Part shown: piece by piece, positions 51,751-62,281 of the stretch
How the letters are laid out: the number at the start of each line of letters is the position of its first letter
Numbering within the stretch: the first letter of the stretch is position 1
Assembly: GCA_026018925.1 (NCBI GenBank)
Contig: JAKSZU010000003.1
Location: 187,181,639 to 187,245,638 of the forward strand
DNA: 64,000 bases
Origin: Tupaia tana
Taxonomy: Eukaryota > Chordata > Mammalia > Scandentia > Tupaiidae
Reading direction: 5' to 3'
Program-made: the position numbers and the translations under genes
The notes under the pieces: generated by a model
The model's database searches: none
What the model was told of the DNA's origin: nothing
The model's input: only the letters and a program-made list of their open reading frames with translations

Positions 51751-52287
51751 AAAGGAAACTTACTCCTTGGTTTGCTGATGTCCATGCCAGTCTCTTTTGC
51801 TCCCTATCATTATCCGGCTTCTATCTCCCATTTATGCCATTGCCTGGCTCCTGTAGCACCTGAATTTGTGGGCTTTGACTTTATTCATATAAATTACATA
51901 ATAATAGCTGGAGCACAGAGAACAATGAAGGCAATATTTCTGGACAGAGAACTACCTCTTTGTCCCTAACTCCCATTTCATTTGGGAGGCCATCTCTCCT
52001 GGAAGATGTGAATCCCACCACATAATCTCAGATTATGAAGAGCATAAGACTGCCAAAGCATCTAAAAAAAAAGATTTTGTATAGATCTGCTGAGCTCCCT
52101 GCCCTCACAGCCCACCTCCCCCTGCATCAACAGCTGTCTGGTTCATTATCACCAGTGAGTTGAGGCCATAATTGTTCATTGCTCTGCAACCCAGGATGGA
52201 GTAGGCTTTGTGCATAGGCCAGTCTGATCTTGCAGTCTGTTCTGTTATCAGGCATTTTGCTTTGTGCCCATTGACTGCCTTGGTTGT

Positions 52288-52288
<1 letters not shown>
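51751..52288. other. Intergenic, nothing recognised
   Basis: No supported feature. Confidence 0.5.
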
Positions 52289-52319
<31 letters not shown>

Positions 52320-52575
52320 AGGTGGGGAGAGATTTACGCTATAGGTGTGTGTGCTCGCCAGACAGACAGAGAGAGACAGAGAGACAGAAAGCGAGAAATC
52401 ACCCCCCAGGGGGGATGGCCACGCCGCAATCCCTTCTCCTCCATTCTCCTCTCGGGATCTTGGGCACGCACGCACATGCGCCTGGCGTGAGTTTAAGCCA
52501 CCGGGTCCGGGACTCGAACCACGGTCGACTACGTGGGAGTCCAGCGACATAGCCATTACGCTAACTGCTGGTCCC
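52289..52575 (-). mobile_element. L-type SINE, near-consensus
   Basis: A 30-bp poly-T, GAGATTTACGCTATAGGTGT, intact body, end CTAACTGCTGGTCCC. It is one of the best preserved copies, but I see no clear TSD. Confidence 0.96.
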
Positions 52576-52962
52576 TGCTTACTTGAACTCTTTAACTCTG
52601 AGTCTGATTTTGATTTTTGGGCCTTGAAGATCACTGGCCCAAGTCCTCTTCCTAGCTGGGGAGGCTAGCTCAGATACCCCTAGAAAGGAGCTGGGGACAG
52701 TCAGGTCAGTAAAAATGCCACTTTCACACAGCAAAGCTTCACACCTATCCCCTTCAGGCAGTCTTAGGCCTGACCACAGGCCCTGGGAACAATCCTGCCA
52801 AGCAGCTTGGCATGTTAACAGCTATAATGGACAGTAAACTGTGTGAGAGCCTGTAAGGATTTGGATCCCCAGCCTGCCTGATGAAAATAGGTTTCTAGAG
52901 GCCTGTGCCAGACTTAATTCTTGGCAGCCTGGTCGGGCTTAAGAACTTTCCATAACTTTCAT
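52576..52962. other. Intergenic, nothing recognised
   Basis: No supported feature. Confidence 0.5.
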
Positions 52963-52975
52963 CCAATCCAATTTA

Positions 52976-53157
52976 TTTATTTATTTTAAAGAATTATTTT
53001 ATTTAGCTTTATTTATTATTATTATTTTCCAATTTGATCAGACAGAGAGAGAGAGGGAAAGTGAGAAAGCAAGCCACCAGGTCTAGGACTTGAACTGTGG
53101 TTAGACCCACTGGAGTCCCACTGGACTGTAACCACCACGCCACTTGCCAGCCCCCAC
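52976..53157 (-). mobile_element. S-type tRNA SINE with TSD
   Basis: AAAGAATTATTTTATTTAGC, TTTGATCAGACAGAGAGAG, end CACTTGCCAGCCCCCA. TSD CCAATCCAATTTA at 52963-52975 and 53158-53170. Confidence 0.94.
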
Positions 53158-53299
53158 CCAATCCAATTTAAATGAGCAAGGATTTACTTAGCTTCATCTG
53201 AGTGCCAGCACTGTTTCTGAATACCAGTGTAGGAGACTTCACGCTTTCATCCTATTCTAATCCTTTTTTACATCCTGGTAGCAGCTGAATTTTCTTTTA

Positions 53300-53390
53300 G
53301 TTTTTTTTTTCAGAGGGTTTATGCACTCACCAGCAGGGAGATGGGAAAAAGCCCTCCCAATGGGAAACTGAGGTCAGACCACAAGGGTAG
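53300..53390 (-). mobile_element. Possible old SINE fragment
   Basis: TTTTTCAGAGGGTTTATGCA, CTCACCAGCAGGGAGATGGG resembles the tail side of an L copy. Short and weak. Confidence 0.4.
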
Positions 53391-53514
53391 CCATCAATAC
53401 CCTCTGCTCCTGCTCCAATACCACTACCAAAAGTGACCCTTTTGTCCTTTTTCCCATTTTGGCTTTAGCTTCTGTAGGGGTAACCGTGGAAAGTAAGGAG
53501 AGAGGAGATGGTAG

Positions 53515-53645
53515 AGTGTAAGAGCAGGGGCTTAGACTTGGGGGGCTTATGACCCTGTTCTCATCTGTTTAATTATCCCTACTTTTCCAGTTGTTGGGAG
53601 TAGTAAATGATTAATGCCCTGCCCCTACCCAGGCATATTGAGAGA
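53515..53645 (+). mobile_element. MIR-like fragment
   Basis: TAAGAGCAGGGGCTTAGAC, TTCTCATCTGTTTAATTATC and AGTAGTAAATGATTAATGCC fit MIR order loosely. Confidence 0.5.
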
Positions 53646-53734
53646 GTTCAACAAATAGACTCTTTCTCCACCTTTAAATAAGCCCCATGTATGATAATCT
53701 GTCTCTGTCACAGGGGTGTTTGTGTTTTTAATTT

Positions 53735-53923
53735 AAATTTTAAAAAATATTTAATTTTATTTATTGTTATTATTATTTTTTTTAATTTGCCAGAGGGCAC
53801 ATGTTGTCACCAGAAAGAGACAGATAAAGAAAGTGAGAAAGCTAGTTGCCAGGTCTGGGACTTGAACTGGAGTCAGCCATGTGGGAGTCCAGCATCTTAA
53901 CCACCATGCTACCTATTGCCCCC
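53735..53923 (-). mobile_element. S-type SINE, first of two at one site
   Basis: AAATATTTAATTTTATTTAT, TTTGCCAGAGGGCACATG (M-like), GCTAGTTGCCAGGTCTGG, end CTACCTATTGCCCCC. TSD TGTGTTTTTAATTT at 53721-53734, 53924-53937 and again at 54167-54180. Confidence 0.9.
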
Positions 53924-53937
53924 TGTGTTTTTAATTT

Positions 53938-54166
53938 TTTTAAGAAGAGTTTTGGAGACAAATAGAAAGTAAGAAATCACCCTCTGGGGGAATGGCCATG
54001 CTGCAATCCCTTCTCCTCCATTCTCCTCCTCGAGTATTGGGCACTCATGTACATGCACCTGGCATGAATTTCAAGTCTCTGGTCTGGGACTTGAACCACA
54101 CTCAACCATGTGAGAGTCCAACAACAAAATCATTATGCTGTCTCATTATGCTATCAGTTGGTCCCA
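53938..54166 (-). mobile_element. L-type SINE, second at the same site
   Basis: TTTTAAGAAGAGTTTTGGAG, CACCCTCTGGGGGAATGGCC, head complement with an internal duplication (CATTATGCTGTCTCATTATG), end CAGTTGGTCCCA. Confidence 0.9.
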
Positions 54167-54227
54167 TGTGTTTTTAATTTTAGAAAGCATGAAAAGTTAG
54201 CAGGTTTCCTTATAAGAGCATATTACC

Positions 54228-54468
54228 GGAACCAGCAGATGGTATAATGGTTGCATCACTGGACTCCCACATGGCAGACCACGATTCGAGTCCTGGACCC
54301 GGTGGCTTAAAACTTATGCTGAGTACACGTGCATATGAGCCCAAGATCCTGAGAGGAAAATGGAGAAGAGATTGTGGCATTACCATCCTTCTGGGGGAGT
54401 GATTTCTCGCTTTGTGTCTCTCCAGCGAGTGTGGCATCATATAGCACAAATCTCTCTTTTAAAAAAAT
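54228..54468 (+). mobile_element. L-type SINE
   Basis: Head CCGGAACCAGCAGATGGTAT, GATTCGAGTCC, end GGCATCATATAGCACAAATC. Confidence 0.92.
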
Positions 54469-54469
54469 G

Positions 54470-54735
54470 CAGCTGGCAGGTGGCGTGCTGGTTAAGGGTG
54501 CTGGACTTCCACATGACCAACATTGGTCCGAGTCCTGGACCTGGCAGCTTACTTTCTCATTTTCCCCCCTGTCTTGCACTCTGTCCCTCTCTGGTCAAAT
54601 GAAAGAAAGAAAGAGAAAGAAAGGAAGAAAGGAAGAAAGGAAGGAAGGAAGGAAGCAAGCAAGCAAGCAAGCAAGAAAGAAAGGAAGGAAGAAGAAAGAA
54701 AGAGAAAGAAAGTTAAATAAGATCATTCTTTTAAA
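54470..54735 (+). mobile_element. S-type SINE with expanded GAAA/GGAA tail
   Basis: Head CAGCTGGCAGGTGGCGTGC, GGTCCGAGTCC, CTCTGGTCAAATGAAAGAAAG. The tail has grown into a 110-bp (GAAA)n/(GGAA)n/(GCAA)n tract (54,600-54,712). Confidence 0.92.
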
Positions 54736-54919
54736 AAATTTAAAAAGAATTATTTATTTAACTTTATTATTATTATTTTAAACTTTGTTATAAGGCACAA
54801 GCACTAACCAGAGAGAGTCAGAGGGAAAGTGAGAACGCAAGCTACCAGATCTGGACTTGAACCATGGTTAGCCATGTGGGAGTTCAGTGTCTTAACCAAC
54901 ATGTTACCTGCTGGTCCCA
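54736..54919 (-). mobile_element. M-type SINE
   Basis: AAAAAGAATTATTTATTTAAC, TTGTTATAAGGCACAAGCAC (L-type end) then CAGAGAGAGTCAGAGG, end TACCTGCTGGTCCCA. It faces the S element directly, forming an inverted pair. Confidence 0.87.
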
Positions 54920-56000
54920 CGTAAAAGAATTTTTTAAAAAAGCTGGAAGGGGATGAATAAAAGATTAACCATGAGGTGGAAATTTTGGGGAGATGGCTAT
55001 ATTAATATGAGGCTTCATTATTGTATGTTTTTGTGTATGCTTGACATTTTTTATAATAGAAAAAAACAAAAATAAAATTAAGAATATTACATTTAATGTA
55101 CTCAAGTGGATCACTAGTCCCAAGACTTCTAAGGAGTCACCTTTCTGTAATATAAGGTGTACCTCTTCCTGATGATCTGGAGTGGAGTAAGGGTAGTAGG
55201 AGCAAGGAGTGTGTGTTTGTGGGGGTGGGGGCAGCGGTGACTGTTCATCCTGGATGTTTCCATCCTGGTATCTGTTTATTTTAGAGGGAACTTGAGCCTG
55301 TGGCCTCTCAGGTGTCACTTTCATTCCTGATGAAGGGATCAGAGGTGTGGGTCCTGGTGTCCAGGTGTCTTGGCCTTCAACCAGGTTTTCCAGTCACTTC
55401 TAGGTCTCAGCCATGGGCTGAGCGCCCTGGTCACAAGGGCTGGAGAGCCATCCAGTCCCTTCTGGGATTTCTGTTCTATGCCTGCTCAGCCTGCACCTTT
55501 CTTTCTCCCCAGTAGACTACGCTTCCCCTGCTCCCTCTTTCCTGCAGCCTACCAGTACCTCACTTTCCTCTTTCCTGAGGCCTCTTTATTTGCTTGGGCC
55601 TTTTTCCTCACCACTTGGGCCAGGGGCGGCTCCCAGGAGCTGGGCAACCCCTGGGGGAATTACTCCTTTGTGACACTTGGCTGTACTCTGTCTTGCTCTA
55701 ATTGTTTCAGGGGTCAGTCTAGTCTCTCCTCATACCATGGCGATCCCAGCATTCAAGAGTTCTACTGTTTTGTTTATTTCCTACGGCACCTACCGTAGTA
55801 AAGCTTGGTACTATGACACCTACCATAAAGCTTAGTACACAGAGGAAAATTGAATGAATAAATGAGCCTGGCAGGCAGAGAACCACAATTGTTTCTACCT
55901 GCCACCTTCCACCTTCACCAGGGCCTCTGGGTCAAGGTCAGAACTGTGAGGGCTGGTCTTCCATCCTAATTTAACCAGTGACTTGAGGCAGCAGTCACAG
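54920..56000. other. 1.1-kb SINE-free stretch, nothing recognised
   Basis: Open frames of 119 and 142 codons (54,965-55,324 minus; 55,370-55,798 plus) look accidental and match nothing I know. AGTACACAGAGGAAAATTG with AATGAATAAATGAG near 55,832-55,865 is LINE 3'-like. Confidence 0.45.
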
Positions 56001-56016
56001 AAGACACTGTCATTCT

Positions 56017-56213
56017 CATTTTTTTTTTCTTTTTAAAGAATTATTTTATTTAACTTTATTATTATTATTTTTTAATTTGACCAGAGAGGGGCAGAGCAAG
56101 AGAGAGAAAAAGAGAGAGAAAGTGAGAAAGCAAGCCACTAGGTCCAGGACACAAACTGAGGTCAGCCATGTGGGAGTTCACTGCCCTTAAGCACCATGCT
56201 ACCTGCCGGCCCC
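56017..56213 (-). mobile_element. S-type tRNA SINE with TSD
   Basis: TTTTAAAGAATTATTTTATT, TTTGACCAGAGAGGGGC, end CTACCTGCCGGCCCC. TSD AAGACACTGTCATTCT / AAGACACGGTCATTCT at 56001-56016 and 56214-56229. Confidence 0.95.
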
Positions 56214-56229
56214 AAGACACGGTCATTCT

Positions 56230-57692
56230 GTTGTTCTACCTGCCTATGCTTGGAGAATGATTGCAGACCACAAGGATTTTCAATCTGGGAAGGGTAGTGA
56301 GTATTTGGAGTCTTTCAAGGGGGGTGTTGAGAGAGCTGCAAAAGAGAAAGGAAAGCAGGGGCTGAATAGAACAAAGGAGTTGTGGGGTGGGGAGGTACAG
56401 GGAAGAGGATGGGAGTGACAGAGAAAGGAGCACAAAGAAGGGGATCCTAGCTGTGAACATTGCAGGTCCTCTGACATGGCTGTGCCAATATCCCCAGCAC
56501 TAATTGCTTCAATTAATAATACTACTCTATAACATTTCAGCAGCCTAGAGCAAGTGCAAGGAGAGATGACATAATCCATTAATAATGCAGGCAGGCTTTT
56601 GGGTTGGGCTCCTGGAAAGCTCCATTAAGGAGCCGACTGCTGCAGTCCTCATACCAGCTAAACTCCCCACAGGGCAGCTTGCATGTCCTTGGGCCTCTGC
56701 AGATCTTAGGACTGTGGGACTGTGGAGTTGTGGAGGGAGAGGGCAAGGCACCAATGAACCAGAGGCTAGGGAAGGTTTTAGCCTTCTTATAAACTCCAGA
56801 AAGCACACCTCCCACCCTTTGATCTAGACAACTGATGTTTTCTCAATCTTATATAAGGGCTGTGCATGATTTCAAAGATTACTTCCCTAAATTTCTCCAA
56901 CTGCCCTTTCCTAGATGCCTTTCAGATTAGCAGCCTCACTCTCATTTCCCTTTATTGCTGTTTAAACCTCAATCTCATTCTTTCTCTCTGTATCTTTATG
57001 TTTCTCTGTTTCTCTGTCCCTTGATTCTTAAGAGTTTCTAGAGAAGACATCATCTCTTTCAGGACAAAGAACTTGTATCCAAAACGTTTTTAACTGGTTT
57101 CTCTCACATCAGCATACCATCACCATCACCAAATGCCGTCCTTAAGTGTTTGCAAATGGACATAGTCTAGCCTCCAAACAGTGGTTAGACCTGGGGCTAG
57201 ATGTGAAGACAAGAACAAAGGAGCCAGTAGCAGGCAACCCTGGTCCTGAAGCTGTAGGTCACCAAATGATTTTACATGAATGCAAAGCAAGTTATTTTCC
57301 CATTTGCCTGCAAAAATCAAGCTTGAACCAACCCAAACAAATGTCCTGATTTAGAGCTTCTCATTGTGGGATCTGAGTAGATGCTTCAGAATGTTCCAGA
57401 AACTCTGGAAATTATATGTAATAATCTCTGTACATATGCACATTTCTCTGATGAGAAGGTCTACAGCATTCTCTGATCTCCAATGGTTCTATGGTGGTTC
57501 CAAAGATACTAAAGCACAGCTCAAATCTTTGGGCAGCCAGACATTTAGATGAAATCTTAGATGACCAAAGCAAAGAACAGAAAGTTGGACTTTTCTGTCT
57601 AACTCTGCAAAAATGGCTCTATGTTTCATCTGTGGCCCTCCTGCTTCTTACTCGGATTTCCGTGATTTATGTCAAAAGGGATAAAAGGCTAG
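56230..57692. other. 1.5-kb SINE-free stretch, nothing recognised
   Basis: Purine-rich near 56,300-56,450. No exon structure or RNA gene seen. Confidence 0.45.
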
Positions 57693-57705
57693 AAATAAAG
57701 ATGAG

Positions 57706-57863
57706 GGGCTGGCAGGTACTGTGGTTGTTAGGAGCACTGGATTCCCACATCACCAACCATGGTTCAAGTCCTAGACCTGGCAGCTTTCTCACTTTCTCTC
57801 TCTCTGTTCCTCTCTGGTCAATTTAAGATAAATAAATAAATACATAAATAAAATAAAGAAACA
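57706..57863 (+). mobile_element. S-type tRNA SINE with TSD
   Basis: GGGCTGGCAGGTACTGTGG head, GGTTCAAGTCC, CTCTGGTCAATTTAAGATAA. TSD AAATAAAGATGAG at 57693-57705 and 57864-57876. Confidence 0.93.
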
Positions 57864-57924
57864 AAATAAAGATGAGAAGAAGCCTAACTTTCATCTAAAG
57901 TTCATGTTTAAGATGGAAATTTGT

Positions 57925-58107
57925 GGGGGTTGGCAGGTAGCATGGTGGTTAACGGTGCTGGACTCCCGCATAGCTGACTGCTGTTCAAGTCCTGGACCAG
58001 GTGGCTTGCTTTCTCACTTTCCCTCTCTCTCTCTCTCAGTGTCCCTCTCTGGTCAAATTAAAATAAGTAAATAAATAAAATTAAGTTAAATAAAATATTT
58101 CTAAAAA
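57925..58107 (+). mobile_element. S-type tRNA SINE
   Basis: GGGGGTTGGCAGGTAGCATG, GTTCAAGTCC, CTCTGGTCAAATTAAAATAA. ATGGAAATTTG before it and ATGGAAACTTTG after it are a likely TSD. Confidence 0.92.
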
Positions 58108-58118
58108 AATGGAAACTT

Positions 58119-58305
58119 TGGGCCAGCAGATGATGTGGTGATTAAGGCACTGGACTCCTACATGGCCAAATGAGGTTTGCATCCTGGACTTGGTGGCTTG
58201 ACAATCATGCCAGGTGCATGCTTATGCCCCAAATCTTGAGAGGGTGCTGGAGGAGAGGGGACTGTTACATGGCCATTCCCCCTGGAGGTTGATTTAGTAA
58301 AAACT

Positions 58306-58348
<43 letters not shown>

Positions 58349-58352
58349 GAGA
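58119..58352 (+). mobile_element. L-type SINE ending in (GA)n
   Basis: Head GGGCCAGCAGATGATGTGG, body to CCCCCTGGAGGTTGATTTAG, where the normal 3' end is replaced by an (AG)n tract (58,307-58,352). Confidence 0.88.
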
Positions 58353-58632
58353 ATATACAGTTTTTCCTTCTTCAGTCGAATATTCTCATGTCTAGATTGG
58401 CTATGGACATCCTGCTACCCAGCATGAAGATGAAGCCCACTCAAGAATAGCAGAACAGGAGAGAAAGACTCTTCGAACCTCTGTATCAAACACCTAAGCT
58501 TGCCTTCCTCTGCATATAATCTCTGTTATGAGATAATAAATTCCCTTGCAGTTAATGCTAATTTCAGTTCAGGTTTTTTGTTACTTGCTGACAAAACCAT
58601 CACAATGGATTTATTTCCTCCTTTAACACTTA
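58353..58632. other. Short intergenic gap
   Basis: Nothing recognised. Confidence 0.5.
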
Positions 58633-58649
58633 ATATTTGTACTATTTTC

Positions 58650-58900
58650 GGGACCGGCAGTTGGTGTAATGGCTATGTCACTGGACTCCCATGTAGTTGA
58701 CCATGATTTGAGTCCCGGACCCGGTGGCTTAAACTCATGCCAGGCGTGTGTTTGTGCGTGCCCAAGATCCTGTGAGGAGAGTGGAGGAGAAGGGATTGTA
58801 GCGTGGCCATCTCCCATGGGAGGTAATTTCTCACTTTCTGTTTCTCTGTCTCTCTCTGTCTTTCTGGAGAGCACACATGCCCTATAGCAAAAACCTCTTT

Positions 58901-58932
<32 letters not shown>

Positions 58933-58945
58933 TATACACATATAT
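58650..58945 (+). mobile_element. L-type SINE with (TA)n-expanded tail and TSD
   Basis: Head GGGACCGGCAGTTGGTGTAA, end GCCCTATAGCAAAAACCTC, poly-A then (TA)n (58,917-58,945). TSD ATATTTGTACTATTTTC / ATATTTGTATTATTTTC at 58633-58649 and 58946-58962. Confidence 0.95.
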
Positions 58946-59139
58946 ATATTTGTATTATTTTCTTTGACACATATTATATGATGCCTTGTCAATGCTATTG
59001 TATTATTGTCTTGTGTTCTTATTTAGCCCTTTCTGTGTTTATCTCATATCTATGAAGTCTATCCCACCTCTTCCAATCCACATAGATGTCTTGTGAATTC
59101 TCATAGAGTTTCCAAATTGCAATCAATTCTGTCATCCAG

Positions 59140-59275
59140 TCATTCCAGAAACATTGATCAAAGGCTGTGGTGTGCAAGGACTGGGGATGTAGCAGTGAGC
59201 AAGGCAGATAATGACTCCCACTACTACTGAGCCTGTAAGTCCTAATGATGAACTCAGACATTAATCAAATAATCT
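59140..59275 (+). repeat. Possible ancient repeat, split by a SINE
   Basis: GTGCAAGGACTGGGGATGTAG with CAGTGAGCAAGGCAGATAAT resembles the same old family as 34,230. Its continuation after the SINE (from 59,561) is weaker. Confidence 0.45.
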
Positions 59276-59289
59276 CAGCAATAAGTCTT

Positions 59290-59546
59290 TTTTTTTAAGA
59301 GAGATTTTTGCTCTAGGATGTATGTGCTTACCAGAGAGACAGAGAGACAGAAAGCAAGAAATCCCCCCCCCCGGGGGGGGGGGGAATGGCCACACCACAA
59401 TTCCTTCTCCTCCATTCTTCTTTTGGGATTTTGGGTATGTTTGCACACACACCTGGTGTGAGATTTAAGCCACCATATATGGGCGTCAAACTGCAATCAA
59501 CTACATGGGAGTCCAACAACATAACCATTATGCCATCTGCAGGTGT
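59290..59546 (-). mobile_element. L-type tRNA SINE with TSD
   Basis: TTTTTTTAAGAGAGATTTTTGC, a C/G run (59,364-59,382), end CATCTGCAGGTGT. TSD CAGCAATAAGTCTT at 59276-59289 and 59547-59560. Confidence 0.94.
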
Positions 59547-59789
59547 CAGCAATAAGTCTTGAAGGACAAGTGGGGAGCATTATGAACAAAAGTACCCAGA
59601 GCTGTGCTATGGTATGCTAAGAGTACCTGCTCTAACCTAGGATTAGAGAAAGTGTCCGAGAAAAACTAAGAATTGTAGGATGTGTGAAAGTAAACTGTGT
59701 GGAAAAATGTGGAAAATACATTCGAGGCAGCAAGAATAGAATGTCCTCTCTTTCTCCATCCAGATTACCAATGCTTTGACATAAACACT

Positions 59790-60280
59790 CATCGCTTTTT
59801 ACCAGGCCATTAGTGTTGCTTCTTAACTGGTCTCCCTGCTTTCAGTCTTGTTCCCTGCAAGTCCACTCTCATCCCAGCCATGGCTTCCACCAACTACAAA
59901 GACAAAGTTGATTTCCTTAACAAGGCTCTGCATGATCTTATTTCTGGTCACCTCTCTAGCTTCATTTTCTGCCTCTCCCTGCCTCTGAGAACTCCCTATT
60001 TGCATTTCTCAACAAACCAGATCCTTGGATTTTTTTTGTACGCTACCTACAACAGCTTATCAAGCTTCCTTGGCATGGCTGTCCTGACCCAGTTCAGGCA
60101 TCCTGTTACCTGGATTGTCTCAGTGATCCTCCCTTGTGTTGTCACCGTGTTTTGTGCATATGGAAATTGTCCACTGGGTGTCTCCCCAACTAGAACTGAG
60201 GGTTTTTCATGTAGGAACCATGTCTCATACATCTTTGTAATCCTTAGAACTTAGCACAGCCTGACATACACTACGCCCTC
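59790..60280 (+). mobile_element. L2 LINE 3' fragment
   Basis: CTTAACTGGTCTCCCTGCTTTC, AAGGCTCTGCATGATCTTAT, GGAACCATGTCTCATACATC and TTAGAACTTAGCACAGCCTG follow L2 in order. The SINE at 60,295 interrupts its extreme 3' end. Confidence 0.75.
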
Positions 60281-60294
60281 AAGAATAATTTTTT

Positions 60295-60554
60295 TTTTTT
60301 TTGAGAGGTTTTTCGCTATAGGGCGCGTGCGCTCGCCAGACAGACAGAGAGAGACATAGAGACAGAAAGCGAGAAATCACCCCTCAGGGGGGATGGTCAC
60401 GCAGCAATCCCTTCTCCTCCATTCTCCTCTCGGGATCTTGGGCACGCACGCACACGCGCCCGGCGTGAGTTGTAAGCCACCGGGTCCGAGACGCGAACCG
60501 CGGTCGACTACGTGGGAGTCCAGCGACATAGCCATTACGCTAACTGCTGGTTCC
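60295..60554 (-). mobile_element. L-type SINE, young subfamily, with TSD
   Basis: GAGAGGTTTTTCGCTATAGG, GGGTCCGAGACGCGAACC, end CTAACTGCTGGTTCC. TSD CAAGAATAATTTTTT at 60280-60294 and 60555-60569. It is nearly identical to the copies at 14,600 and 49,700. Confidence 0.97.
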
Positions 60555-60569
60555 CAAGAATAATTTTTT

Positions 60570-61703
60570 AAACTTCACTTCAGCACTTACTGTCTTACCA
60601 TATAAACTAGTACTGCTCATATTGTATTCTTCTTGACTGTGTTATGTTCCATTGACCATTTCAATGTTTAGTGACTTTGATTCTGCATTTAGGGTCTGAG
60701 TTCTGGAGGCTGGACCATGTCTTACATTTCTTAGCAGTCTTCATAGCATCGGAATCACTCAACAGTAAGTGCTAAATTAATGAAGGGATAAATGCATAAA
60801 CAAATGGATGATATTAAACAGTTAAATAAATTCCTTTTATCTCTCCAGGTGGGAAATTACAAATGAATCTTTCTCTCCTGCCAAAATCCTTGCAGGCAGG
60901 CCTCAGGAGGAAGGGCATCCTAGAAAAGTGAATATCCATAGGGAATTCACTGTGCCTCTGCCCTCCCAGCAATGTGCTGACACCTTTACTGCTCAAGTTG
61001 CCTTCCTCCTCATGGCTAAAGGACTGAAAAGGGCAATCCTGATGGTTCTAAGAACATGTGGCTCTGAGCTTTTGAGCTGGGGCCCACACTTGATGATTAA
61101 GTGACCCTCATGGATTCTGGCTCAGGAGCTTTAGCCTTTCTCTTCTCCTGCCCTGATGGCTTCCTTTGGCCCAGGAGACCAGGTGACCTGCCAATAGTCT
61201 AGAAGTACTATCTCCTGCTGGCCTAGACTTTCTAGAGGTCTTGAGAGAAGTAGAAGTCTGGAGATAGAACACAGACTGCTCATTCGCCCCTGGGGTCTAA
61301 ACTCTGGTAAGGCTGTGCAAGCCCGTGCCTGAGATAGTCCAGACAATGGTGGCAAGGTTTGCTGAGAGTTTGCTAAGTGGCCTGCACCTGGGGAGGCAGG
61401 CAGGGAGGATGAGCCATGGAAGGGAGCATTAAGACCTCTGGGAGATGTCCCCCTTACAAATTGATAGGCCTATTTACAGGTGAAGAGAGGGCTTATTTGC
61501 TACTGAATGCAGAGAAGAGCCTCCAGCAGAGGCTGTCCACTAGCTTGGCTTTGCACCTAATCTTGCCTGAGCTTGAATGTGGACCCCTTAGGGGTTGACT
61601 GAGGGCTGTTCCTACTGTCTCTGAACCTTAGTTAAAGTGTTGCAGAGGAATAAGGTAACTTGGCCTAGTACAAAATGAAAATGTGGGATATTTTGTTCAA
61701 AAT
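60570..61703. other. 1.1-kb SINE-free stretch, nothing recognised
   Basis: ACTCAACAGTAAGTGCTAAAT (60,758) is L2/MIR 3'-like. No gene signal. Confidence 0.45.
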
Positions 61704-61714
61704 GATTAAGAATT

Positions 61715-62011
61715 TACGGGACCAGCAGTTAGCGTAATGGCTATGTCGCTGGACTCCCACATAGTCGACCGCGGTTCATGTCCTGGACCCAGTGGCTTAA
61801 AACTCACGCTGGGCGCGTGTGAGTGCGTGCCCAAGATTCCGAGAGGAGAATGGAGGAGAAGGGATTGCGGCGTGGCCATCCCCCCTGGAGGGTGATTTCT
61901 CGCTTTCTGTCTCTCTGTCTGTCTCTGTCTGTCTCTGTCTGTCTGTCTCTGTCTGTCTGGCGAGCGCACGCGCCCTATAGCAAAAAAACCTCTCAAAAAA
62001 AAAAAAAAAAA
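61715..62011 (+). mobile_element. L-type SINE, well preserved, with TSD
   Basis: Head GGGACCAGCAGTTAGCGTAA, (GTCT)n-rich region (61,912-61,958), end GCCCTATAGCAAAAAAACC. TSD GATTAAGAATT at 61704-61714 and 62012-62022. Confidence 0.97.
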
Positions 62012-62033
62012 GATTAAGAATTCCAAGATAGTG

Positions 62034-62281
62034 GGACCAGCAGATGATGTAATGGTTACGTTGCTGGACTCCCACGTAGTCAACTTCAGTTCAAGTCCCA
62101 AACCCAGCTGCTTAAAACTCACACTGGATGCGTGTTACATGCATGGCTAAAATCCCAGGAGGAGAATGGAGGAAAAGGGATTGTGGCATGGTTATCCCCC
62201 CGGGAGTGGAGGTGATTTCTTGCTTTCTATCACTCTGTCTTTCTGGTGAACGCAGGCACCCTAGAGCAAAAACCTCTCCCT
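62034..62281 (+). mobile_element. L-type SINE, first unit of an L-S heterodimer
   Basis: Head GGACCAGCAGATGATGTAAT, end CACCCTAGAGCAAAAACCTC, then straight into an S head. The TSD AGAATTCCAAGATAGTG (62017-62033) is closed only after the S unit. Confidence 0.93.

Noticed and set aside
59880-60254. 124-codon open frame with hydrophobic stretches (MASTNYKDKVDFLNKALH start)
   Set aside because: The DNA follows the L2 LINE 3' region in order, so the frame is accidental.
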